Below the pieces are notes generated by a model. The model had not been told where the DNA came from. It worked only from the letters and a program-made list of their open reading frames with translations, and ran no database searches. The translations under genes were made by a program, and so were the position numbers. A stretch of 64,000 nucleotides of DNA, taken from positions 31,895 through 95,894 of the forward strand of contig CAWDYI010000017.1 of assembly GCA_963806395.1 (NCBI GenBank), read 5' to 3'. Every line of letters begins with the position of its first letter. Positions within the stretch are counted from its first letter, which is position 1. The DNA comes from DASSUW01 sp963806395. Its GTDB lineage: Bacteria > Actinomycetota > Thermoleophilia > Solirubrobacterales > Solirubrobacteraceae. This document shows positions 51,073-58,797 of this stretch, in pieces.

Positions 51073-51798
51073 GCCGCCACGACGGTCGCCGTGCCGTGGT
51101 CACCGGCGCCGCCTCGGGCCAGGGCCGTGCGACGGTGCTGCGGCTCGCCGGCGAGGGCGCGGTCGTGCTCGGCGTCGACGTCAACCGCGAGGGCCTGGAG
51201 GAGGTGTTCGCCGACCTCCCGGACTGCCGCTGGGCCGCGACCGAGGCCGGCAGTGACGAGTGCCTCGCCGCCGTCGAGGAGTTCGGGCCGGTCGACGTGC
51301 TCGTCAACGGCGCCGGGATCCTCCGCCGGCACGACTTCGCGCTCCACCCGGTCGACGACTGGCGCCGCACGCTCGACGTCAACGTCAAGGCGCCGTTCCG
51401 CCTCGCGCGCCAGTTCGCCGCCGACCACGTCGCCCGCAAGGCGCCGGGGGTGATCGTGAACATCTGCTCGGTCGAGTCGTTCGTGGCCGCGCCCCGGCAC
51501 GCGGCCTACAACGCCTCGAAGTCCGCGCTGCTCGATGCTCACGCGCGCGCTGGCGTACGAGCTCGGGCCGCACGGCGTGCGCGTGGTGGGCGTGGCGCCG
51601 GGGGTGATCGAGACCGGCATGAACGAGGACCTCCGCAGCGACCCGGTGCTCTCCGAGCGGGCGATGCGGCCGATCCGGCTCGGCCGGTTCGGCCACGCCG
51701 ACGAGGTCGCCGCCACCATCAGCTTCCTCGCATCCGACGACGCGTCGTACATCACCGGCTCCGTCGTGCTGGTGGACGGAGGTTGGCATGTTGACTGA
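51069..51798 (+). pseudogene. SDR-family oxidoreductase split by one frame change
   Basis: Starting at ATG 51069, residues up to 51533 give 'VVTGAASGQGRATVLRLAG', 'VNGAGILRR', 'NICSVESFVAAPRHAAYNASKSALL', after which the frame shifts. From 51535 the other frame continues 'MLTRALAYELGPHGVRVVGV' to 'ITGSVVLVDGGWHVD', the regular SDR end. Removing one base near 51534 would restore a full 242-residue SDR with catalytic Ser, Tyr and Lys. No other damage is seen, so it is either a very recent loss or a sequence error. It overlaps the following ALDH start. Confidence 0.8.
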
Positions 51799-53197
51799 GC
51801 TGATCGACGTCGTCGATCCCGCCGACACGCGCGAGGTCGTGGGCCAGGTGCCGGCGATGACCGCCGGCGACGTCGACGCGGTCTACGCCGCGGCGGCCGA
51901 GGGCGCCCGCACGTGGCGCGGGACCAAGGCGCTCCAGCGCGCCGCCGTGCTGACCAGCGCCGCGGCGCTCCTGCGCGAGCGGGCGGAGACGATCGCCACC
52001 GATCTCGTCCGCGAGAACGGGAAGACGCGCGCGGAGGCGACCGTCGAGGTCGGCAAGGCGGCGGACTTCCTCGATTTCTACGCCGGCCTGGCGCGGCTCC
52101 CGTCCGGCTATTCGCTCAACGACGCCAGGCCCGAGACGACCACGTCGGTCCGCTTCGAGCCGGTCGGCGTGGTCCTCGCGATCACACCGTGGAACGACCC
52201 GCTGCTGACCCCGGCCCGGAAGGTCGCGCCCGCGCTCGCCTGCGGCAACGCCGTCGTCCTCAAGCCGGCCACCGAGACGCCGCTCGTCGCCCTGCACCTG
52301 GAGCGCGCGCTGACCGACGCGGGCCTGCCGGCGGGGGTGCTCGCCACGGTCACCGGCCGCGGGCGCGAGATCGGGGACGCCCTGCTGGACGCTCCGGAGC
52401 TGGCGGCGGTGACGTTCACCGGCAGCACCGAGGTCGGTCTCGGCATCCACCGCCGGCTGGCCGGGCGGAACCTGCGCGTGCAGACCGAGATGGGCGGCAA
52501 GAACGCGTCCGTGGTGCTGGCGGACGCCAACGTCGCGCTCGCGGCGGAGACGATCGCCGCCGCCTCGTTCGGGCAGGCGGGCCAGCGCTGCACGGCGACC
52601 AGCCGCGTGATCGTCGAGCGGAGCGTGGCCGGCGAGCTCGTCGACCGGCTGGCGACCCATGCGGAGGCGCTGCGGCTCGGGCCGGGGCTCGAGCCGGGGA
52701 CGACGCTCGGCCCGCTGGTCAGCGTCGCCCAGCGCGACAGCGTCCTCGAGCATCTCGCGCGCGCGCGCGAGGAGGGCGCGGAGGTGCGTTCGGGCGGTGG
52801 GGCACCGGAGGGCGACGCGCACCGGCACGGCTGCTACGTCGAGCCGACGATCCTCACCGGGGTGACGCGGGCGATGGCGATCTGGACGGAGGAGGTGTTC
52901 GGGCCGGTCGTCGCCGTCCACGTGGTCGACGGCTTCGACGAGGCGGTCGAGGCGGCGAACGACTCCGTGTACGGCCTCTCGGCCGCCGTGTTCACCCAGA
53001 ACCTGACCGCGGCGACCCGCTTCGTGGACGAGGTCGACGCGGGGCAGGTCGCCGTCAACCTGCCGACCTCCGGCTGGGACGTGCACCACCCGTTCGGAGG
53101 CTTCCGCGACTCGGGTTCGCCGTTCAAGGAGCAGGGCCTGGAGGCCCTCGGCTTCTACACGCGCGTGAAGACCTGCGCCGTCCGCGCAGCGCCCTAG
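51788..53197 (+). CDS. Aldehyde dehydrogenase
   Basis: A 469-residue NAD(P)-dependent ALDH from ATG 51788, overlapping the second SDR's end by 11 bases. 'PWNDPLLTPARKVAPALACGN' and 'VVLKPATETPLVA' are the coenzyme-site motifs. The catalytic Glu lies in 'TEMGGKNASVV' and the nucleophile Cys in 'AGQRCTATSRV'. 'EEVFGPVVAVHVVDGFDEAV' and 'HHPFGGFRDSG' complete the family. It oxidises the aldehyde made by the preceding SDRs to an acid. Its TAG stop shares CTAG with the opposing LLM gene. Confidence 0.94.
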   Translation: MLTELIDVVDPADTREVVGQVPAMTAGDVDAVYAAAAEGARTWRGTKALQRAAVLTSAAALLRERAETIATDLVRENGKTRAEATVEVGKAADFLDFYAGLARLPSGYSLNDARPETTTSVRFEPVGVVLAITPWNDPLLTPARKVAPALACGNAVVLKPATETPLVALHLERALTDAGLPAGVLATVTGRGREIGDALLDAPELAAVTFTGSTEVGLGIHRRLAGRNLRVQTEMGGKNASVVLADANVALAAETIAAASFGQAGQRCTATSRVIVERSVAGELVDRLATHAEALRLGPGLEPGTTLGPLVSVAQRDSVLEHLARAREEGAEVRSGGGAPEGDAHRHGCYVEPTILTGVTRAMAIWTEEVFGPVVAVHVVDGFDEAVEAANDSVYGLSAAVFTQNLTAATRFVDEVDAGQVAVNLPTSGWDVHHPFGGFRDSGSPFKEQGLEALGFYTRVKTCAVRAAP

Positions 53198-54066
53198 CCC
53201 GCGGAGGCGATGAACGCGCGGGCGGCGTCGAGCCCCTCGCTCCACGGCGGATCGACGATGATCTCGTCGAAGCCGAGGGCCCCCAGCTCGCGCACGGCAG
53301 CGGGGACCTCGGCGGCCTGTGCCTCGTTCGAGTGCAGGAGCAGCGTGGACGCCAACGGGGCGCCGCCGGCCTCGTCGCGCAGCTCGCGCAGGCGGTCGAA
53401 CGACTGCCGGAGCTCATCGAGGTCGAGCCGGTCGATGTACGCGATCGCGAGCCAGCCGTCGCCCAGACGCGCCGCGCGCCGGAGCGCCGGCGGCGTCATG
53501 CCGCCGACCAGCAGCGGCGGGCCGCCGGGCTGGAGCGGGGGCGGCTCGAGCACGACTCCGGGCGGCACGTGCACGTACGGGCCGTCGACGGCGCTCGGGC
53601 GCCCGGTCCAGCACTCCCGCAGCGTGCGCAGCATCTGGTCGGCGCGCTTGCCGCGCTCATCGAACGAGTACCCGAGCGCCTCGAACTCCGCCTTGTACCA
53701 GCCGGCGCCGACGCCGAGCGTGAGCCGGCCGCCACTGAGGCGGTCGAGCGTGGCGGCGACCTTGGCCAGCTCGAGCACGTTCCGCTGGGGGAGCACGAGC
53801 ACCGCCGTCCCGACCGTGCACGAGCTGGTCGCGGCGGCCATGAACGAGCAGCAGGTGAGCGCCTCGTAGTACGGGATGTCGACGTCCCAGTTGGCGCGAC
53901 CGTCCACGGCGTACGGATAGCCCTCGAGCGTGCCGTCGACCATCAGCAGGTGGTCGCTCACCCAGACGCTCTGCGCGCCGGCCTCCTCGGCCGCGCGCGC
54001 CATCCCGGCGATTCCGAGCTCGGCCGGCAGCGGACCGGCGTTGGGGATCCGTGCACCGATGCGCAT
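53194..54066 (-). CDS. LLM-class oxidoreductase (F420-type subgroup)
   Basis: A 290-residue luciferase-like protein from ATG 54066. It opens 'RIGARIPNAGPLPAELGIAGMARAAEEAGAQSVWVSDHLLM', summarised here, and contains 'RLTLGVGAGWYKAEFEALG' and 'PPLLVGGMTPPALRRAARLGDGW'. The 'SVWVSDHLLM' start with short length points to the F420-dependent (TIGR-type) subgroup rather than FMN monooxygenases. It is unrelated in detail to the other LLM gene at 31.5 kb. It follows the aminotransferase gene by 6 bases on the same strand. Confidence 0.88.
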   Translation of the reverse strand: MRIGARIPNAGPLPAELGIAGMARAAEEAGAQSVWVSDHLLMVDGTLEGYPYAVDGRANWDVDIPYYEALTCCSFMAAATSSCTVGTAVLVLPQRNVLELAKVAATLDRLSGGRLTLGVGAGWYKAEFEALGYSFDERGKRADQMLRTLRECWTGRPSAVDGPYVHVPPGVVLEPPPLQPGGPPLLVGGMTPPALRRAARLGDGWLAIAYIDRLDLDELRQSFDRLRELRDEAGGAPLASTLLLHSNEAQAAEVPAAVRELGALGFDEIIVDPPWSEGLDAARAFIASAG

Positions 54067-54072
54067 CGCGCG

Positions 54073-55425
54073 CTAGTCCGCCAGGGCGAGCACGGCGCGG
54101 GTGGCGGCGAGGACGGCCTCGACGTCGTCCTCCGTGTGCGCCGAGGACGTGACGGCCGGGTGGATCGGCGGCCACAGCACGCCGTGGCCGACGAGGCCGA
54201 GCAGGAACGAGCGGGTCGCTTCGAGGTCGGACCGGAGCACGTCGCGCCGGTTGTGCACGGCCTTCACGCCGAAGTGCACCTGGAGGATCGAGCCCACGCC
54301 GGTGATGATCGCCGGAGTCTCGCGGGCCGCGAACTCCGCCTCGAGGCCCGAGCGCAGCAGCGCTGCGGCGCGGTCGGCGCGCTCGAGGATCGGCTCGGTC
54401 TCGAGCAGGTCGAGCGCCGCGTGGCCGGCCGCGACCGACACCGGATTCTCGGTGAAGGTCCCCGACTGGAAGACCTTCCGGTAGCCGGCGTTCGCTCCCA
54501 GCGCGGCCTCCATCAGGTCGGCCCGGCCGCCGAACGCGCCGAGCGGCATGCCGCCGCCGACGGCCTTGCCGATCGTCGAGAGGTCCGGCGTCACGCCCAG
54601 GTACGACGGCGCGCCCCCGAGCCCGAGCCGGTAGGCGCACAGGACCTCGTCGAAGATCAGCGCGATCCCGTTCGCCGCGGTCACGTCGCGCATCGCCTGG
54701 GCGAACTCGCGGGTGGCGGGCACGCCGCCTCCACTCGAGAACGCCACGGGCTCCATGATCACGGCCGCGAGGTCGGCGGCGTGCTCGGTGATCACGGCGA
54801 CGGCCGCCTCGGGGTCGTTGTACGGGACCACGAGGACCGTGTCGGCGACGCCCGGCGTGATGCCGCCGTAGTCCTCGACGGCCTGCGGACGGTCGTCGGA
54901 GCCCTCGACGGCGTGCGTGTGCGTCGAGACGAGGAACAGGTCGTCGGCGCCGTGGTAGTTGCCCTCGCACTTGGCGATCAGCGAGCGCCCGGTCGCCCCG
55001 CGCGCGACGCGCACCGCCGAGCGCGTGGCCTCCGAGCCGGTGTTCGTGAACCGCAGGCGCTCGAGATAGGGCATATGACCGCGGATCCGCTCGGCCAGCT
55101 CGATCGACCGCTCGACCGGCATCATCGGGTTCGTCATCCGCCCGACCTGCTCGCGGATCGCGTCGATGATCTCGGGGCGGCCGTGACCGAAGAGCATCGG
55201 GCCGGCGCCCATCAGCAGGTCGACGTACTCGTTGCCGTCGACGTCGACGATGCGCGAGCCGCCGGCCGACTCGATGAAGATCGGATAGGGCTCGAAGAAC
55301 TTCGCCTGGCCGCTGACCCCCTGGGGGAACACCTCGCATGCTCGGGACCAGAGCGCGAGCGACCGATCCCGGCCGGCGCGGTACGCCTGCTCGCGAGATT
55401 GACCGGTCTGCGTCTCCAGCGACAT
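54073..55425 (-). CDS. Class III aminotransferase (glutamate-1-semialdehyde aminomutase-like)
   Basis: A 450-residue PLP enzyme from ATG 55425 with AGGGAG upstream; an in-frame ATG at 55464 is possible. 'GGSRIVDVDGNEYVDLLMGAGPMLFGHGRP' (GSA-type opening), 'NTGSEATRSAVRVARG', 'ALIFDEVLCAYRLGLGG' and the PLP Lys in 'STIGKAVGGGMPLGAFGG' are clear. True HemL is usually chromosomal core; here the catabolic context suggests a beta-amino or other amine substrate. It is divergent from the dimeric-barrel gene at 55551. Confidence 0.9.
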   Translation of the reverse strand: MSLETQTGQSREQAYRAGRDRSLALWSRACEVFPQGVSGQAKFFEPYPIFIESAGGSRIVDVDGNEYVDLLMGAGPMLFGHGRPEIIDAIREQVGRMTNPMMPVERSIELAERIRGHMPYLERLRFTNTGSEATRSAVRVARGATGRSLIAKCEGNYHGADDLFLVSTHTHAVEGSDDRPQAVEDYGGITPGVADTVLVVPYNDPEAAVAVITEHAADLAAVIMEPVAFSSGGGVPATREFAQAMRDVTAANGIALIFDEVLCAYRLGLGGAPSYLGVTPDLSTIGKAVGGGMPLGAFGGRADLMEAALGANAGYRKVFQSGTFTENPVSVAAGHAALDLLETEPILERADRAAALLRSGLEAEFAARETPAIITGVGSILQVHFGVKAVHNRRDVLRSDLEATRSFLLGLVGHGVLWPPIHPAVTSSAHTEDDVEAVLAATRAVLALAD

Positions 55426-55519
55426 TGGGCTCCCTGAGGTCGGTCGGTGTCGCATACGATACACCGTATCGATGAACGATACTGGCTCGTACTTGAGCCT
55501 AGCCGCTGATTCTCCACAA

Positions 55520-55541
55520 AGCGAGCACTAGTCCGTATGCT
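55520..55541 (+). promoter_or_regulatory. Candidate operator half-site and -10 box before the dimeric-barrel gene
   Basis: AGCGAGC-ACTA-GTCCGTA (55520-55537) shares its left arm and spacing with the site before the second IclR gene, but its right arm is weak. TATGCT at 55536-55541 is a good -10 box whose start point would fall at the ATG at 55551, giving a nearly leaderless transcript. Confidence 0.4.
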
Positions 55542-55550
55542 GGACACGCC

Positions 55551-56162
55551 ATGCGCGCGGTGCTCTCGATGCTCGACGTCCAATCCGGATACGACGAGCC
55601 GTTCGACCGCTGGTACCGCTCCGAGCATCTGCCACGCGTCGTCGCGCAGCCCGGCTGCGTGCGAGCCCACCGTTACGAGTGCACGACCGGGTCGCCCGGG
55701 CTCGTCACGCTGATCGAGCTCGACGACGCTGCGGAGCCCGCACCGGTGGCGGCCGCCGCCGTGCCGTTCCGCGACGAGTCGATCGGCCGCCGGGTCCGCA
55801 ACTACGCCGCCGGCGCCTTCCGCCAGGTACACGCGGCCGGCGAGTTCTCCGAGCATCCGCAGCTCGTGAACCTCGTCGTGACGCACGTCGAGCCCGCCTA
55901 CGCCGACGCGTTCGACCGTTGGTACACCGAGGTCCACGTCCCCGAGATCGTCGCCTGCCCCGGCTGGCTGGCGTGCCGCCGGTTCCGCAGCATGGACGCG
56001 CCGGCGACGTTCCTCGCGATGTACGAGCTCGAGGACGAGGTGCGCCCGTTCGGCACGCCCGAGTACGAGGCCGCGGTCGGGTGGGACGAGCACGTCGGCC
56101 ACCTCACCGGCTACCACGGCTTTCGCATCTACCGCCACCGGTACACCGTCGAGCATGGCTGA
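55551..56162 (+). CDS. Duplicated dimeric alpha/beta-barrel protein
   Basis: A 203-residue protein from ATG 55551 made of two homologous halves: residues about 14-100 ('PFDRWYRSEHLPRVVAQPGCVRAHRYE') and 115-200 ('AFDRWYTEVHVPEIVACPGWLACRRF'). Each has the F-D-x-W-Y-x-x-x-H-x-P pattern of EthD/DUF4286-like ferredoxin folds, which form dimeric barrels; here the dimer is fused in one chain. The function is probably small-molecule binding or monooxygenase assistance, unknown in detail. It overlaps the cyclase gene by 8 bases. Confidence 0.75.
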   Translation: MRAVLSMLDVQSGYDEPFDRWYRSEHLPRVVAQPGCVRAHRYECTTGSPGLVTLIELDDAAEPAPVAAAAVPFRDESIGRRVRNYAAGAFRQVHAAGEFSEHPQLVNLVVTHVEPAYADAFDRWYTEVHVPEIVACPGWLACRRFRSMDAPATFLAMYELEDEVRPFGTPEYEAAVGWDEHVGHLTGYHGFRIYRHRYTVEHG

Positions 56163-57054
56163 GCAGAGCCCCTGGGGCCCGGACGACGAGATCGGCCGCC
56201 TGAACCGGATGACGGCGGAGAGCCGCGCGGCGATCCTGGCCCGCATCGGCGGTGAGCACGTGTTCGACCTCGCGGTGACCTACTTCCACGGCATGCCCGC
56301 CTGGGAGGCGGCGGGCGACCCGCGGTACGAGATCCACATGACCCACACGCCCGCGGGGACGATGGTCGACGACCTGACGGGGCGCGGCGCGGCGGCGAAC
56401 GCGCGCAACTCGTACGCGGGCGCCGCGATCTCGATGTACTCGCACACCGGCACGCACGTCTGCGCGCTCAACCACATCGGCGTCGACGGACGCTTCTGGA
56501 ACGGGTGGGAGCCGGCCACGCACCTCGGGAGCCGCGCGTGGACGGTTGGCGGTGTGTACCCGCCGGTCGTCGCTCGCGGCGTGCTGCTCGACGTCGCCGC
56601 GCTGAAGGGCGTCGACTGCCTGCCCGAGAGCTACGCGATCGACGACCACGACCTGCAGCAGGCCGCGGCGCGCGCCGAGGTCGAGCTCCGCGCGGACGAT
56701 GTCGTCCTCGTCCGCACCGGCCGAATGAGCCGCTGGCCTGACGCGGCGGCGTTCCTCTCGAACCCGCCCGGCCTCGGCATGGCCGCCGCGCGCCACCTCG
56801 CCGAGACGGCCGGCGCGATGTGCGTGGGGACCGACGTCGGCGGCGAGGCGCTGCCGCCCGAGGATCCCGAGAGCTTCCTCCCGGTCCACGCCTACCTGCT
56901 GGCGAACGCCGGCATGCCGGTGTTCGAGAACCTGTGGCTGGAGGACATCGCCCGCCACGGGCTCGCCGAGTTCGCGTTCGTCGCGGCGCCGCTGAAGCTG
57001 GCGGGCAGCACGGGCTGCCCCGTCCGGCCGCTCGCTATGTCGCTGGCGGCGTAG
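56155..57054 (+). CDS. Metal-dependent cyclase / kynurenine-formamidase-like hydrolase
   Basis: A 299-residue PF04199-type protein from ATG 56155. The family motif H-x-G-T-H-x-D...H is present as 'SHTGTHVCALNHIGVDG', with His97 and His101 but Cys103 where the metal-binding Asp is usual. 'GTDVGGEALPPEDPESFLPVHAYLL' (last domain) is regular. It probably cleaves a cyclic or aromatic amide/lactone. It ends 20 bases inside the opposing second hyuB gene, so its product may be the next substrate. Confidence 0.85.
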   Translation: MAEQSPWGPDDEIGRLNRMTAESRAAILARIGGEHVFDLAVTYFHGMPAWEAAGDPRYEIHMTHTPAGTMVDDLTGRGAAANARNSYAGAAISMYSHTGTHVCALNHIGVDGRFWNGWEPATHLGSRAWTVGGVYPPVVARGVLLDVAALKGVDCLPESYAIDDHDLQQAAARAEVELRADDVVLVRTGRMSRWPDAAAFLSNPPGLGMAAARHLAETAGAMCVGTDVGGEALPPEDPESFLPVHAYLLANAGMPVFENLWLEDIARHGLAEFAFVAAPLKLAGSTGCPVRPLAMSLAA

Positions 57055-58792
57055 CGCCCCGCAGCGCCGCGGTCGCCTCGTCGTCGAGCTCGAGCTCATC
57101 GGTGAGCGCGACGCGGTAGACGTCGCGCGCGCGCTCGCGCGTCACGTAGCCCTCGACGACATCGTTCCGGACGCGCCGCGGCTCGCGCTCCGCCGGCGGC
57201 CCGTAGCCGCCACCGCCGCAGGTCACGCAGATGATCGTCTCGCCGTCCTGGATCTCCGCGAGAGCGATCGCGGGCAGCTCCTTCGTGCTGCCGTCGCGGT
57301 CGCGCAGGAGGTGCTTCGACGGGCCGCCGGGCAGCCCGCCGCGCGCGCCGAGCGGCGGGTTCAGCGCGCCGTCGCAGCCGTACGCCGCGGTGAGCGTGGT
57401 GCCGACCGGGCCGTACTCGACGTACGCCGACGGGGCGCCGCGGTGCCTTCCGGCGCCCTCGGTGTCGGGCAGCAGGCGCTGCTCGCGCACCCGCAGCGGA
57501 TGGCGCATCTCGGCCACCTCGATGCTGTCGCGCCGGAGCATCCCGGCGCAGCTGACGTGGAACTGCGTCAGCCACGCGTCGACCTTCGGCGCCCCGGCGC
57601 CGCCGGTCTGCGCGAGGAAGAACTGGTTCACGAAGGGCTCGCCGCCGTTGCGCGGGTCGCGGCCCGACACCACGGCGGCCGAGGCCGGGATCACGTATCC
57701 GCACTCGGCGAGCCCGATCCCGTCGACGAGCTCGGCGAACGCCCGGCCGACCGGATTGGCGACGCGGTCCGAGATGCCGCTCGTGGCGGTCGAGCAGCTC
57801 GCCGGGTGAACCGGGATGCCGGCGACGCAGTTCTCGCGCAGCAGGACCTCGATCCGCCGGAAGCTGCCCGCATTGGCAGGCACGTTCGCGCCGATGCTGT
57901 TGAAGACGCCGATCATCGCCGAGCTCTTGGCGGTCGCCTCGGTGAGGTTGAGCCCGTTGGGGAGGCAGTCCGGGTTGTCCCGGAGGTCGACGCGGACGCG
58001 CCCCGCTTCGGGCTCCGTGTCCACGGTCACGCGGATCGGCACGCCGTCCGGCGCGCCGACGATCGGATCGTGGTGGGACTCCATCGTGACGGAGCCCTTC
58101 GGCAGCTTGGCGAGCTCGTCCGCCATCAGCGTCTCGCTGTAGTTGAGCCACTCCTCGACGAACTCGCCCAGCACGTCCCAGCCGAGCTCGTCGCCGAGCT
58201 CGAGCATCCGGCGCTCGCCCACCCGCGCCGCCCCGACCAGCGCGAGATAGTCGCCCCACCACTGGTCCGGCACGCGGATCCGCAGCCGGCAGAGCCGGAT
58301 CAGGTCGCCGTTGTCGACGTAGTCGCGTTGTGCCTGGAACGCGTCGAAGAGCAGCGCGCCCTCGGCGTACACGTCGCGGGCGTCGCCCATGTACGTGGTC
58401 GGCGTCGAGTTGCCGCAGTCCGCCTGGTGCGCCTTCGCGAGCACGGAGAACCGGTGCGTCCCGCCCGCGTCGACCACGGGCACGAACATGCAGTGGTCGG
58501 CGGCGTGCGAGTTCCCGTTGTAGGGGGAGTTGTGCAGGAACGCGTCGCCGCGGCGCAGCTCCGGATGGGCGTCCTTGATCGCGCGCGAGATGAGCTCGGG
58601 CCCGCTCATCATGTGGACCGGGAGGCTCTCGGCGCCCATCACGAGCTGGTCGTCGGCGCTGATGACGCAGCACGAGAAGTCGTGCGCGCTGTTGAGCACT
58701 CCCGACCGCCCGGAGCGGAAGATCGTGTTCATCATGCTGTGCACGACCGCGTTCATCCGGCTGCTGATGACCGCGAGGCTCACCCCGTCCAT
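57035..58792 (-). CDS. hyuB: Hydantoinase/oxoprolinase B subunit (second pair)
   Basis: A 585-residue protein from ATG 58792. 'SSRMNAVVHSMMNTIFRSGRSG' and 'AHDFSCCVISADDQLV' open the family fold; 'GDAFLHNSPYNGNSHAADHCMF' corresponds to the 'NDPFRGGSH' landmark of the first pair. 'TCGGGGYGPP' is the C-terminal Gly-rich loop. It differs strongly from the HyuB at 45 kb, so the pairs should act on different rings. It starts 5 bases after hyuA and forms an operon with it. Confidence 0.9.
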   Translation of the reverse strand: MDGVSLAVISSRMNAVVHSMMNTIFRSGRSGVLNSAHDFSCCVISADDQLVMGAESLPVHMMSGPELISRAIKDAHPELRRGDAFLHNSPYNGNSHAADHCMFVPVVDAGGTHRFSVLAKAHQADCGNSTPTTYMGDARDVYAEGALLFDAFQAQRDYVDNGDLIRLCRLRIRVPDQWWGDYLALVGAARVGERRMLELGDELGWDVLGEFVEEWLNYSETLMADELAKLPKGSVTMESHHDPIVGAPDGVPIRVTVDTEPEAGRVRVDLRDNPDCLPNGLNLTEATAKSSAMIGVFNSIGANVPANAGSFRRIEVLLRENCVAGIPVHPASCSTATSGISDRVANPVGRAFAELVDGIGLAECGYVIPASAAVVSGRDPRNGGEPFVNQFFLAQTGGAGAPKVDAWLTQFHVSCAGMLRRDSIEVAEMRHPLRVREQRLLPDTEGAGRHRGAPSAYVEYGPVGTTLTAAYGCDGALNPPLGARGGLPGGPSKHLLRDRDGSTKELPAIALAEIQDGETIICVTCGGGGYGPPAEREPRRVRNDVVEGYVTRERARDVYRVALTDELELDDEATAALRGATPPAT

Positions 58793-58797
58793 GCGCG

